DNA from: Stereum hirsutum FP-91666 SS1 | Taxonomy: Eukaryota > Basidiomycota > Agaricomycetes > Russulales > Stereaceae | NCBI RefSeq assembly: GCF_000264905.1 | Contig: NW_006763135.1 | Coordinates: 2,455,428 to 2,519,427 of the forward strand | Direction of reading: 5' to 3' | DNA length: 64,000 bases | In this document: positions 47,324 through 58,370 of the stretch, piece after piece | Layout of the letters: each line of letters starts with the position of its first letter | How positions within the stretch are numbered: position 1 is the first letter of the stretch | Made by a program: the position numbers and the translations under genes | Notes under the pieces: model-generated | Told to the model about the DNA's origin: nothing | Seen by the model: only the letters and a program-made list of their open reading frames with translations | Databases searched by the model: none

Positions 47324-48333
47324 TCAAGCATTGTTAGAACTGCTGTATCCCATGGCCTGTGAGAAGCGTGGGCAGTGGTCATTAGTATGCCGAGAAAGGA
47401 CAAAGACGATGAGAGATGAACTGACGGTATACGGATCATAACTGTAACCTGGGTTGGTCCCTTGAGTCCCGTAAAACGGGGCAGAGTGCTGCGTCGAGTG
47501 ACTGCCGGCGTTTGGGCCAACGGGGGTATCGTTGCTTCTCCTGCCGACACACCGTGACCATGAGGAACACAGATGGAGAAAATAATGGTCGTAAGCGAGT
47601 ACATACCAGACGCTCTCGACCCAAGTCACGGGCTGCGGTGAGGCGTGCATGCGACTGGCACCCTCAGTGCTGGCAATGTCGGGAATGTACCATGCCTTGC
47701 TGTCCTCGACATCGGTATACTGTGCGGTGCCGTAGTGGGCAGCATCCAATTCGGGGGTAGGCTGACTGGTCCAGGGCAGATTCGACTGTGACAAGCTAAA
47801 TTGTGGTGGTGTGGCGCTAGTCGAGTGCGTAATATGCCCCGACGAGTAACCATTGAATGAGCCGTAAGGAGCGTGATGCACGTTGCCAGGAGAGTTCGTG
47901 TGACGTGCGTGGTGGCTTTGAGCGTAAGAAGCGAGCGACTGATCAAAATGATGTGCCGCTTGAGACGTTGGAAGCATTGCTGAAGAGGGTTGACGCGATG
48001 AGTGGGAAGTCACCGACAGACCCGGCCATGTTGTGTGCCGTGAAGAGTGAGGGAGGAGGAGGGGCGAACCTCGTGGAGGGGTCTGCATTTCGCTGGCTCG
48101 AATGTATTCACAGTCCAGGTTCATCCTTTCACAGCGTTGACATTTAGTGCCACCGCTCTCTGACCGCGCGCACTATTATCAGAGCCAATTAGATTAGCCA
48201 CTCATCTGTTGGAGAGTCGAACTCAGGATGAGGAAAGTGGCATACCCTGACTTGTCTCCTGCGGCAATGCATGCAAGCGATAACAGCCCTCCGAGTTCTC
48301 GGAGGATGAGCTTGACTAGAAGAATGAGTATGC
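47324..48333 (-). CDS. Zn2Cys6 transcription factor (first exon not located)
   Basis: The binuclear zinc cluster is formed by two exons: ACMHCRRRQVR (ending at 48246) and CARSESGGTKCQRC plus ERMNLDCEY (from 48172). The pattern is C-x2-C-x6-C-x9-C-x2-C-x6-C, as in fungal Gal4-type DNA-binding domains. The intron of 73 nt falls just before the third Cys. The remaining part, about 230 residues, is rich in His, Ser, Gln and Tyr and ends DPYTAMGYSSSNNA after another intron; no middle-homology region is seen, so this is a small member. Upstream of 48333 the frame has no ATG, so a further 5' exon must exist, perhaps around 48375-48575. Target genes unknown. Confidence 0.72.
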
Positions 48334-49191
48334 TCGGACACTGATGCATCAGGCCAATATGAGCGAAGTTAAAGCTAGCAATGATGAGTCGCACTCACTA
48401 TTGCTGTGTAACAGGATAGTTGGGTGTGCTGGAATATAAACGCAGGGAGGGGGGTGATGCCTAAGAGAGGAACTGCAAGGGAGCAAGCACTCTTATACTT
48501 GACAGGGGGCGGTGTACAGGTTGAAATAGTTTGCATGGAGAACTGGCCGAGGGAAACGCCTTCGACCGAACCCATTCACGAAACGGTTAGAATCGGGGGC
48601 CCTGCATTGGATCTCCCAGCGCTTGGTTGCCAGCTTCGCTGGGTGATTAGCCCGGTCCATGGCTCCCCAAAGATGTATCCATAGGCTGATCTTCATTCAT
48701 CATGGCCGTGACGAGATGATGCTCAAAGCGCTAGGAAGACCGCGTCTCGACCTCGTGCTCTTGGATCTCATCACAGGGCCTTCCAAACAAATAAGGGTGA
48801 ATAGGAACCGAGGCGGAGCTCGCAAAAGGCTTTCGCACAGTACATACGTGAAGACATGCGCTCCATGCATGTTTACCTTAAGACAATAAAAATAGGACAT
48901 CGCTTTTGGGAAGAGCTCACTCACGACCATACAGACTACATAGCATATCTGAATGCGGCGCTCGAGAGGCTGCGTCTGCCGCGGGAATCCGATAGTGTCT
49001 ACGCCATAGCAGGCAGCATCGGCTATGTTTAGTCTTCAATCAAAAAAATTCGAGGATCGAGAGTTATCTGCAAACAGAGCACTACATAGGCTACCTCGAA
49101 CTCCAGCCTAAAGAGAACTACTAACACTTGGTGAGTTTCGTCGAACAGTCCATCGACAACAGTCCTAACGTACATACAAACGTCGTCGTAC
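48334..49191. other. 860 bp 5' of the zinc-cluster gene
   Basis: Lies between the zinc-cluster gene and the proteasome gene, both on the minus strand. It probably holds the missing first exon and promoter of the zinc-cluster gene. A minus-strand open frame at 48375-48575 starts MGSVEGVSLGQFSM and might contribute, but I found no splice that keeps frame. Otherwise nothing recognised. Confidence 0.4.
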
Positions 49192-50211
49192 CTAAAGCGC
49201 CAAATAATCCCGTACCTCCTCCTCCGACAACTTTCGGAAGGTGGGTTTTGGTCGTCCTATAGCCGCACCCACTCTTGCAGCTTCCAGTTCAGCAGGGGTT
49301 GGCACCGTTACTACCCCTATCTCTATCGTCTTCTCTGTCATCTCCCCCTCGAAGCCCTCCTTCAGCGTCAACAGAGCGGTGTGGATAGCGTCTTCCAGAC
49401 TGATATCATCGTTGTACCTGTCAAACACGATGAGACCCGCCTTTAGATGCCACGAAGGGGCTGTGTTTCATGAACGACAATGTACCCACCGCTTCTCCAA
49501 AAACGTCTTTGCGTTGGTCATATTCTTTCCTATCGCGCTGGCCTTCCAGGCCCAAAAGGATCCTGATGGATCAACCTGGTATAGAGTTGGACCTCGGTTC
49601 GTATCGAAACCGGCAACGAGCAAAGAAACCCCATAAGGCCGGACACCACTGCGAGTCAGCAAAGTCAGCCATTACACCACCATTGAAATCAAAGACTCGG
49701 GAGAGTGGGTACCCTGATTGCGTCGCCTGCTGCATGACTGTTGCAATTTCCTGAGTGAGGACTCGCGTCGGAGGGTATTCTCCATAGATCTTCCAGTATG
49801 ACTGAGCGCTTTTGCGGGCTTTGGCGACGAGTACTCTGAAGTCTGGGCCCATTCCCGAGTAGACGATACCGATATTGGGACAGATGACAGCGACCTTGTC
49901 GAGCATGGAATCATCAATGAGGATGGACGAGGATTTCTTCTCGGTTGCGATCACTATGCCATTAGATGCTGTACGGAGAGCGTTACAGCCAGTTTTGAGA
50001 GCAAGAAAATGGGCCTTGACAACACACCCTTAATGCCCAAGCTTGTCGTGCCTTGAGACACGGCAGCCAAGGCATGCTCAATCTGTACCAGCTTCCCGCT
50101 TGGGGAGAAGACGGTGAGAGAGTAACTGATACATTATGATTAGCGTGATGAATAGTGCAGTTCGAATGCAACAAGGGCTCACCTGTACGCGCCTCCGTCA
50201 GCAGTAGCCAT
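49192..50211 (-). CDS. PRE8: 20S proteasome subunit alpha-2
   Basis: The start at 50209-50211 reads [20 protein letters not shown], the N-terminal alpha-subunit signature, then [20 protein letters not shown]. Further blocks are [19 protein letters not shown] (49840-49870), [16 protein letters not shown] and [20 protein letters not shown] (49540-49640), [20 protein letters not shown] and a C-terminus [15 protein letters not shown]. This identifies alpha-2 (PSMA2), one of seven ring subunits that gate the 20S core; it is not catalytic. Length and spacing are normal. The stretch 49663-49720 is an intron that stays open in one frame. Two ACGCGT boxes lie upstream. Confidence 0.96.
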
Positions 50212-50759
50212 GTTACAGAGATTATGAAAAAAGCGAAAGAGGTGGTGGTGGATGAAGTCGAAGTACTGTTAGGTACGACGCGTCCTTTGACGGGACGCGT
50301 ATGCGTGTGGCGCGTCAAACATCTAATTTGAAATAAGCTTTTGTGTGGCGCACTCTTGTGGTCTTGCCAGTGAAAGTCAGCGCCACGGCATCAGCATACT
50401 GGCTATGGTCCCATACACTATCTCCCCAATCACAACCTGAAGCGGCATATGTGACTTTGCAACGCGCATCTCGATAAGTGGCATTCGGTCACAATTCCCC
50501 CTCGTACCATTGACAGTTTGCAAGATGGAGACCACAACGCCCCTGTGGCCCGCGAATAGTCTTAACATTCATCATTGAACCGCATCTCTCTGCTCAGGCG
50601 AGTGATGCGGTACCTTGCACCGTTGATAGAAACAACCGTTTGTTATGCTAATTACTACAGGATACTCCATACAAGCTCATACACCATGCCGCCTATTCCA
50701 GCCTTAGACTTTCATAATGAACAACGAGGGAATCAGATCAATAGCCGAGCACCGGACCT
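50212..50759. promoter_or_regulatory. 548 bp upstream of PRE8 with two ACGCGT boxes
   Basis: Between PRE8 and the 3' end of the peroxiredoxin gene. ACGCGT occurs at 50278-50283 and 50295-50300, followed by GGCGCGTC near 50310, all within 110 bp of the PRE8 start. The yeast proteasome element GGTGGCAAA was not seen. No gene recognised in the rest. Confidence 0.4.
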
Positions 50760-51753
50760 TTACTGAGATGGCAGCGGAGTGGTCCTGAGGTAAGGCTAGA
50801 AAGACATCACCGAATTAGCGTCGAACAAACTCTAATGAACGAGCAAAACTTACCTTGAAGGTGGTGTGCTGGGGGAAGAGCGTCTTGGCCTCCTCCGGAC
50901 CAACAGACGCGTGGATAATAACATCGTCGCCTTTCTTCCAGTTGACAGGAGTTGCGATACGGTGCTTGTCGGTGATTTGCAAGGCTGGTGGACCGCCTCA
51001 CGGTCAGAGACGTAGCGGAAGCAGTTCAAAAATCCGTTTCACTCACAATCAATGACCCGCAGAATTTCGTCGAAGTTGCGACCAGTCGAGGCAGGGTACG
51101 AGATGGTCAAACGGATGGTCTTCTTGGGATCAATGACGAAAACAGTGCGAATCTAGCGAAAATAAAAGAGCCGATGAGAATGAGTGGCTATCATAACGAC
51201 AATCATTTATAATACTCGCGGTCAAAGGCAGACCCTTCTTGTCCACATTGGTCGCATCCTGCTCGTCCAGCATATCATACAAAGTAGCGACTTTCCTGGA
51301 CTCATCTGCAATCTACAACCACCACATCGTAAGCTACCCTGTTCGCGAAGGCTGATGACAGTGTAAACAAACGTACAATTGGGTATTGCACATCGGTGGG
51401 ACCGAACTGAGCGCCGTATTCGTTGATGTCCTTCACCCACTTGTTGTGCGACTCGAGTCCGTTTGCAGACAAGCCGATGACCTTGACCCCGCGTTTCTTG
51501 AAGTCCTCTGACCTCCTCGCGACCTCACCGAGCTCGGTGGTACAGACGGGAGTGAAGTCATCAGGGTGCGAGAACAGGATGGCCTGAAGCACAGCGATCG
51601 GCGGTGGATGTGTTAGCGGCTGTGAGGCGGCTGTGTGGGAGGGGAAAATCATACCCAAGAATCTCCAATCCACTCGTGGAACTTGATGGGCCCAGCAGTA
51701 GTTTCAGCCTCGAAGTCAGGCGCGGTGCTTCCAAGACGAAGAGAGGGTGCCAT
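50760..51753 (-). CDS. PRX1: 1-Cys peroxiredoxin (PRDX6/Prx1 type)
   Basis: The start at 51751-51753 gives [20 protein letters not shown]. The peroxidatic Cys is residue 47 in [13 protein letters not shown]. Later blocks are [68 protein letters not shown] and FPQHTTFK, spliced to [11 protein letters not shown]. The long C-terminal arm with NWKxGDD and PYLR is diagnostic of the 1-Cys class, which reduces peroxides with a single Cys. No clear mitochondrial presequence, so the cytosol is likely. The last exon is separated by an intron of about 60 nt. Confidence 0.95.
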
Positions 51754-52887
51754 TGTTAGTAGTAGAGAAGTGGTAAGGATAGATGAGGGTCAGGTATTCG
51801 AATAGGAGGGTATTTTCGCGCGACCATTTTGTGCTTATATAGGCTGCCAGCTTCCGTCCAAAGTCAAGCAGAATCAGGAAAGGTCGCTGTCACCGATTGC
51901 GCAAGAGAAGTGCTTTGACGCTCATCTCACAATCAACTCACAATTGCGCATTTCCTTCCCACGATTTTCGCCATCCCCAGGCTCACTTGCGGCATTCTCA
52001 GTCTATTTGCTATCAGCGATTTCCCAACGCTAAGTCGAATCCTGCGCTAAAGAATTCTCGACTAGAATGTTCATGGATTTATCGCAGACCCCACAAACTG
52101 TACCCGAGACGTCTGGAAAACATGGGGGAAGATATAAGTGTAATTGGAAATCACAACCTGCCTAAGAATATTACTTCTGAGTAAGACACCCATTGCATAC
52201 TGTAGCTCTAGATGCGTTAAAGGGACACCAGTATTCCCAACCGCACCACGTCTCGAATGATCCTGAGACAAGAAAGGCGGGGGACACTTAAGTTAGGGAT
52301 CACCAAGGGTAGGTATGTTTAAACATTCATCACATGTCCATGGATAATGGTGCCAAGGAAACTTGAAGGACAATGAGTTGGATAGTATAGGCTAGAACCT
52401 GAACTTATGTAAGTACTCAAGCAAGAGGACGGCTCAAGTGGTGAACAACACCAATGTGGCCTGATACCTTCGAGCATGTCTGCAGCCCAATTACTCAGTT
52501 CGATTTTGACCACGGGGAAGTGTTTGCTTGTCAGCTTATTGTTTGAGTGCTGGTCATTTGGAAGTGAGTATTCGGCCAGGAGCACCGGCCAAGGTCGCAT
52601 GTGGCAACACAATGTTACAACAGCAGACAGAGACTATCGTGGTCCTTGGACTTTCATCGAGAACCGACGAGCTTTACCAAAGCAGCGGTCCATCTCCTAG
52701 CGTCCGCCTCTAGTCTGTAGACATGCTCTGATCGGATTATCGATGTCATAGAGCTGAATAGGTGCAAGGCCAATGTTCATATTGTATGGTGCAAATGTGC
52801 GGGAACAAACAAATACTCGAGTGTAAACTTACATTCAATCGAGCCAGGGAATGCGTTGAGGGGAACAGCAGGGAGCCAAGAACGGAG
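51754..52887. other. 1.1 kb between PRX1 and SSU72
   Basis: Upstream of PRX1 and downstream of SSU72, both on the minus strand. Only short open frames, best 52319-52612 (-), without family likeness. Probably the PRX1 promoter and an untranscribed spacer. I see no RNA gene. Confidence 0.45.
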
Positions 52888-54002
52888 TCAGTAGTACGCG
52901 ATAGCATGGAGGAGACTATGAGGGTGCTTTTCCTGCTGAGCTTGGAGGATCTTATCTATGTCCTCATCAATGTCGTCTGAAGCTTCGATCTGAGGCCATA
53001 ATTCATCAACAGACCGAGGTGTCGAGTGATAGACCAGCGTGCGTACCGCGGCAGCTAAGTCGAGCATGGCCTTCCCAGCTATTAGAGCTTCCTCGTGGTT
53101 ATCTTTGATTTCTACGTTGATGATATGAACGGGACGGTTGAACTCGCCGCCTCGAGACATCAGGTCTGCATAGATACCGTCGTGAGACATTGCAATGTGT
53201 TACAACGGTATAAAGGCTCGTACCGTCACATACTGCATCAAAACACCGTTCTTCGCACGTGATGACAATGTCCGCTACAGTCTTACATTCCTGCCAGCGT
53301 TCTGGAGCAAGTTTGACTCTTCGATTGCGGTCAATCATCTGCAGAACGCCGTTAGCCGAGTATCTGTGAAGACAGTCAGCGCATTGTGCAACAATGGGAG
53401 GGATGGTGGTATGCACAAACGAGGGTCCTTCGCATTCAATTCTTCGAATATATCATTGTAAGGTGTGCCAAAAGAATAGATATTGGGTTTGTCTATTGAC
53501 GGCCCAGGGAGTCGGACAGCCGATCCCGTCCCGTAGGAGACGACATTATACCCTGCTCTCCTATAGAGTCCTGGTCAAGAAAAGGCGGTAAGAGAGCACT
53601 GGGGTGTACTTACGCGAGGACAAAATGGCCTTCCATAGACCGATTCTACGGCACCATTCAGATGTAGTGAACATGGTCACGAACAGAAGAACGCACCTGA
53701 TTACTAGCGCAAACAACGCAGAATAATGGCCTCTGCTTATACGGCACCTGATCCATCGCGGAGGACACAACCTCGGCTTCTGGAGCAAGTTGTTCCTGTA
53801 CATCCTGCATAGCCTGAACAAAAGGTTGTGGTGGAGTAGGTGTCGCGTCCATAGGCGTGTTACCCCCACCACTATACGCCACATTGCTTGGCACAGGATA
53901 GGTTGATCGAGTTGTCGAGGAAGAGGGGTTAGCATTGGCTTGAAGGCGAGGGTCTGACGCGCGCGCGAGACGAGGATCGCGTCTTCGCGGGTCCATAGAC
54001 AT
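52888..54002 (-). CDS. SSU72: SSU72, RNA polymerase II CTD Ser5 phosphatase
   Basis: Start MSMDP at 54000-54002 (a second ATG is at 53994-53996). The phosphatase loop is CASNQNR at residues 98-104, C-x5-R, followed by [35 protein letters not shown] and [16 protein letters not shown], all diagnostic. The end is [10 protein letters not shown]. Ssu72 removes Ser5 phosphate from the polymerase tail and belongs to the cleavage and polyadenylation factor. Compared with yeast Ssu72, whose catalytic loop lies within about the first 20 residues, this one has an N-terminal extension of about 85 residues that is Pro/Ser-rich and begins with three D-P-R motifs. The family call is firm; the role of the extension is unknown. 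Confidence 0.95.
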
Positions 54003-54725
54003 GATGGTTCTATAGAACAGTAAGCCAGCGCACTTTGCGAGAGGAGAAAAATGTGACAAGGGAGCCTCAGCAGTATCTCGAACAATTGCCAGTCTTCACG
54101 TCGACCCAGCACATAGAATGCGGGTCGATGGAGATTCCACTCTGCGTCATCGTTGGCTGACAAATGAGATGAAAAAGAAACTCACTGTCTTGGAAAGAGT
54201 ATAGGGATATGTATAAGAATTGCTTTGAGATACACAAAGTGATCAAAAACGAGAATATGAGTCCAAGGGTGGCGTTTTCGACTCAATCACGCTTACCAAA
54301 TACGTTGCTTTCCTTGCGGGCACGTGGCACGTGGCACCTATTTATATCACTCTCGAAGTGGCCCACTCTTGAAGCTTTACTACAAGATTCTAGTACCTCG
54401 CTCTTTCGTGCCTTTCATGCTTGCAGCTGTGTTTACATGTCTCATAGATCTTCTGTTTCGGTGGGAATCTTCTTCAACCCGCACCACTGTCGCAATCCCC
54501 TGTATCAAAACCTTGCTCACTTCCCCATAGCATCTGCAGGGCTTTAGGACTTTCGAGAACGAGCGTGGACAATGCCGAGGATTTGACAGATGGCCCACAA
54601 GGACAGGGTATTTCTGACATACATGAAGACCCCACCAGTATTGTTCCACTAAACTCCGATCCTATCTTGCGGTAAGTTACCGACCTGATCACAGCCTTTT
54701 CATTCTCTGTGCACCGACACGATGA
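54003..54725. other. Divergent region SSU72/F-box gene, perhaps with the F-box first exon
   Basis: About 720 bp. A plus-strand frame without ATG runs from about 54446 to a good donor at 54673 and would join in frame to the F-box gene at the acceptor near 54811. It reads SVDNAEDLTDGPQGQGISD. Whether it is a coding exon cannot be decided here. Confidence 0.4.
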
Positions 54726-56490
54726 ATGCTCGCTTACTCCCGCTTGCCGATATCTTTTATATATCTGATATGTTTCACACTATCGCCACCATTCTACAAT
54801 TCCCCACGCAGTGTTCTTTCATCTCGAAAGGACCTCTCCCAGGCGGACATACAGACCGTGCTCAACGAGATCCATAGACATGGCCAAGCAATCTCAGGAC
54901 TCGACAAGATACTCTCTAACCTTTCACGAGAGGCTAATGCTATACGTAGGGAGAAACAGAAACACGAGGACATAATATCGCGCTGTCGAGGAATTTTGAC
55001 ACTGGCAAGACGTGCTCCAGACGAAATTCTCGCCCACATATTCGAGCTTTGCGCAGCTGATGGGTGGAACAGGGCCCCTCTTGTATGCGCTGGTCGGTCC
55101 TTCGCTTCGAGATATATGTTCTTCTGGAAATGTTCTGATCATTGTTCTTTCTCGTATTGCGTTCCATTGAACCACAGCTGTTTGTTCATCATGGCGAAGG
55201 GCTGCCCTGGCTTATCCCAGGGTATGGTCTCACGTCCACTGTTCGAGTGACAGTTTAGACCCACTCCGACGCACTGATCTTTGGATATCCCGCGCCGGAC
55301 AATCACCTCTTCATATTACTGTCGATGCTCGTTCAAGTGATACTCAGCTCCACCTTGCTGTCCGGCACGCGCTAGACCACGTCGGCCGCTGGCACAGCTT
55401 CACTCTCAACGCCAAATTTGTGCAACAAGCCGCCGGTATACTCTCGCTCTGTAATGGAATTTCTGCACCGCAACTGCGGGAAGTATCGATCGCATCGTTT
55501 GCAGCTGGGATAGAGGAGGAGGAAGATTTCGCTGAACTGGTTGAAGCTTTCCAGCCCGCGCCGAACCTTCGTACCATCGGTATCACGTTCAACAAACTCC
55601 CCGTTACGCTCCCAACGAACGTGGTAGAACTCCGCTTAGAACTCGCGCCCTTGCCGAACCAGGCCATGAGACTTCTTGACCTCCTTACCTCCTTGGAACA
55701 ACTCTCCTCCCTTGAAGTCCTCACCCTAGTGGTTCCACCTTCGTTCGAGGCCTTCATCACCTTCCCTGACTTAACCTCGGCCCCGCCGACAGAGCCATTT
55801 GTGGCCACCCTCCCGCATATACGTACTCTCACCATAAACGGCTTTCCGGACTACAACCTCATCCTGCAACATCTCTCCACCCCTTCACTGCGGGATCTCT
55901 ATCTCTGGTCTAGCGAAGTGCCACTCAACTATCCCCATGAAGTCACAGGCGGTTCTCTACGCGACTTCGTTGAGCGTGTCACGCCTCCGCTCAAGTTGTT
56001 GGCATTACATGATATCGACTTGCCGCAGGATGCTTTCGTGTCATGTTTCAGAGCGTTGCCTGGTTTGGAAGAGTTGAGGTTGCACGAGACAGAGGTGCCG
56101 GACGAGGTGTTCGAGGTCTTGAAGGGCGCTGGTAACGGGTCGGACGAATCCGCCGGACTCTGTCCGAAGTTGAGGAGGCTCGATCTAAGGTGGTGCGAGC
56201 AGCTCTCTGGACGGGTATTGGTTGATCTGGTTACTTCACGCCTATGTAAATCGGACGACAATAGTCGAGGGCCACCTGATGTCGCCCCAGTTCCCGTGCC
56301 GATCGAGGAGGTTACGGTGATACATTGTGCAATGGTGGAGGAGAAGGACGTCCTGGATCTGGCGAGGATGACGGTGTGTAGTGTCGTTGTGCGGAATCTG
56401 GGCGATCATTGTCGTAAGAATTCGTGTATCTTTCTTTTGACTTTCAGGTGGCAAGACATTGATGTTTGTTATACTACCAGGGGCTCGTGA
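54726..56490 (+). CDS. F-box protein with leucine-rich C-terminal part
   Basis: The N-terminal part has a coiled-coil-like segment (DIQTVLNEIHRHGQAISGLD), then an F-box: LARRAPDEILAHIFELCA at about 55000-55050, spliced from 55093 to 55180 to give APLVCAAVCSSWRRAALAYP and RVWSHVHC. The remaining part (55260-56420) is a degenerate leucine-rich repeat array, for example LEELRLHETEVPDEVF and LRRLDLRWCEQLSG. This is the layout of the large agaricomycete F-box families, which bind Skp1 and choose targets for ubiquitination. The target is unknown. The ATG at 54726 gives a hydrophobic N-terminus, odd for this family; a start in an upstream exon is equally possible. The 3' end may include one more small intron near 56414. 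Confidence 0.75.
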
Positions 56491-56854
56491 CTGCTGCAAT
56501 AACTCCAGGTACAGACAACGCCTTCGACTCCGCCACCTCGGAGAATTGGGGTCTGAGGAGTGGGCACGCATGCGCCTCATCCTGGATTAGTCGACATTCA
56601 CCGCAGATTTCCCGCACAATTTGTTTGTTGGACTTCTTGACTTCGGTCAAGGGGTTTGCCGGTGGGTTGTTGTGTGTACCATTAGAACGAGACTAGAATA
56701 TTAGAGAACAGACTATCCGTGGACGAAAATTGCGTATGTTGCCCTGCGTATCTGAAGTGACTAAACTGAACCGAGAAAATCCATTCCTATACACTCTTGC
56801 CCCTCGCTCTCCACTGTCTACCTCGAGCAATGATCCCGCTGCGACAACGAGCTC
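56491..56854. other. Convergent 3' region F-box/TVP38
   Basis: 364 bp between converging stop codons. Nothing recognised. Confidence 0.45.
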
Positions 56855-58105
56855 TTAAACCTCCGCGTCGCGAGAATCTGTATCGAAATTATCTAGGAGT
56901 GGAGCACCTTCGTTAGCTTCTTCTAACGCCTCTTCCGCTAGCTCGTCAATCTCAGGTGAGAATGCTCGGAGTTGTTTTTGCATAGCATTGTACACCACCC
57001 TGCACCACAACGAAGTCATCAGTCATAATAAAGCATTGTTGTCAGCGATATTTGGTGACATACCAGCTAGCTAGAATACTAATTGAGATACCACCACCTA
57101 TTAAGAAACCGTTCAAGATCTTCGTGGCTGTGTTAAGTGGCGAATTAAGTGCTGATGATGACAATAGCTGAACCATGGAAAAAGATACGTACGCGTATCC
57201 ATCTTCTCTCGTTGTTCTCCATCCGACAATACAGCCGTGCGAGATCCAATGAAAACATATAGCAGAAACCTAGGGAATATGCAGACTGTGGCGACTATAA
57301 ATTGCCATACAGATACGGCTTCGATGGACTACAAAAATGTGAGTGTGAATGAGCATAGATAGACGGATTATAGCACTCACTGCAAACAACATGTTTGAGT
57401 ACACCCACGGCGGGAACGACGAAGCTCGGATGAGTATAACGAGAGGAAGGCCCTTGGCATTCTACAAGGCAAGTGCGTAAATCTATTTGTGGTGCACCCA
57501 GGGCAGCCAAAGGACGCACAACTACGGCCTCGAGAGCTTGCCACCTCTCGTTCTTAGATGACCATGCGCGTAGTCGCCTACTGAAGAGAAGACGTAGAGT
57601 CACAAATGCAAGCGTAGAGCCCAGTATAGAGCCGGCGAGAGCGACCGGAAAGCCCTTCAACCCATATGCAAAGCCGCAAACATAGAGAGATGTCGTGTGA
57701 CCGATCACGGGAGGGAATGAGAGCAGAACTAGAGTCGATTATAAGAAGTTAAACATACAGAAAGTTATCGAGGTGCGTACCGACGAGGCCCATCAGCAAA
57801 ATCCATCCGTACGGCTTGTTGCTAAAGTCCTGGGCGACATCATACAGAGCTTGTGCGATACGAGCAGGAGTTACGACAAGTATAGTCGTTATGAGGACAA
57901 TATAGAAGAGAATCAGAGCTATAACGGCGACCTAAAAATTGAGTATAACAGCTGCGATAAGTTGTCGAGTATAAGTAGGTTTAAGAGGAAACCCTACTTT
58001 GCCATAGATGTGCAATTTCCTATATCGTTGAAGGGTTAGTGTGGCGTAATACTTCACCGCAATGGCTGCTCGTCTGACAGCTCCATGTTCTGCTTGAGGT
58101 CCCAT
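56855..58105 (-). CDS. TVP38: TVP38/TMEM64-family (VTT/DedA-like) membrane protein
   Basis: The start at 58103-58105 reads MGPQAEHGAVRRAAIAVKYY. Splicing at an intron of about 56 nt joins HIYGK to VAVIALILFYIVLIT, a first membrane helix. Next come PYGWILLMGLV, IGHTTSLYVCGFAYGLKGFP and LAGSILGSTLAFVTLRLLFS, the VTT domain core with G-x-x-x-G spacing, then a hydrophobic part and a tail ending FDTDSRDAEV. Yeast Tvp38 is a Golgi membrane protein, and relatives act as lipid scramblases. The location here is inferred. It shares a 265 bp region with LOA1. Confidence 0.82.
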
Positions 58106-58370
58106 GATGAGAAATAGCGATTCCGTAGTACCAGCGTTGTTTGTTTCAACCGATACTTAGACTGACTTCTAGAAAGGAACGACAATGTTCTTTATATCGA
58201 GAACGTGAGGGTATGGGAAGAGGGGATTGCTCAGCGCTGACGTAGATCAACGGCCGCAGTACTTGCCGGTGCCACAATCAGATAAGATAACGACACCATT
58301 TAACGTGTACCTCACCAGACACGCGAGGAAGCTTTGCGATTCCGAACTCCGAGAACTACCTGTAGTAGAC
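58106..58370. promoter_or_regulatory. Divergent promoter region, TVP38/LOA1
   Basis: 265 bp between start codons of two membrane-lipid related genes. An open frame leads without a stop from 58227 into the LOA1 ATG, but lacks family likeness. No element recognised. Confidence 0.4.

Noticed and set aside
48424..48684. Plus-strand open frame of 86 codons
   Set aside because: No domain, signal peptide or splice partner; likely chance within the promoter of the zinc-cluster gene.
49571..49720. Alternative C-terminal end of the proteasome subunit
   Set aside because: It arises by reading into an intron; the spliced product matches alpha-2 to its end.
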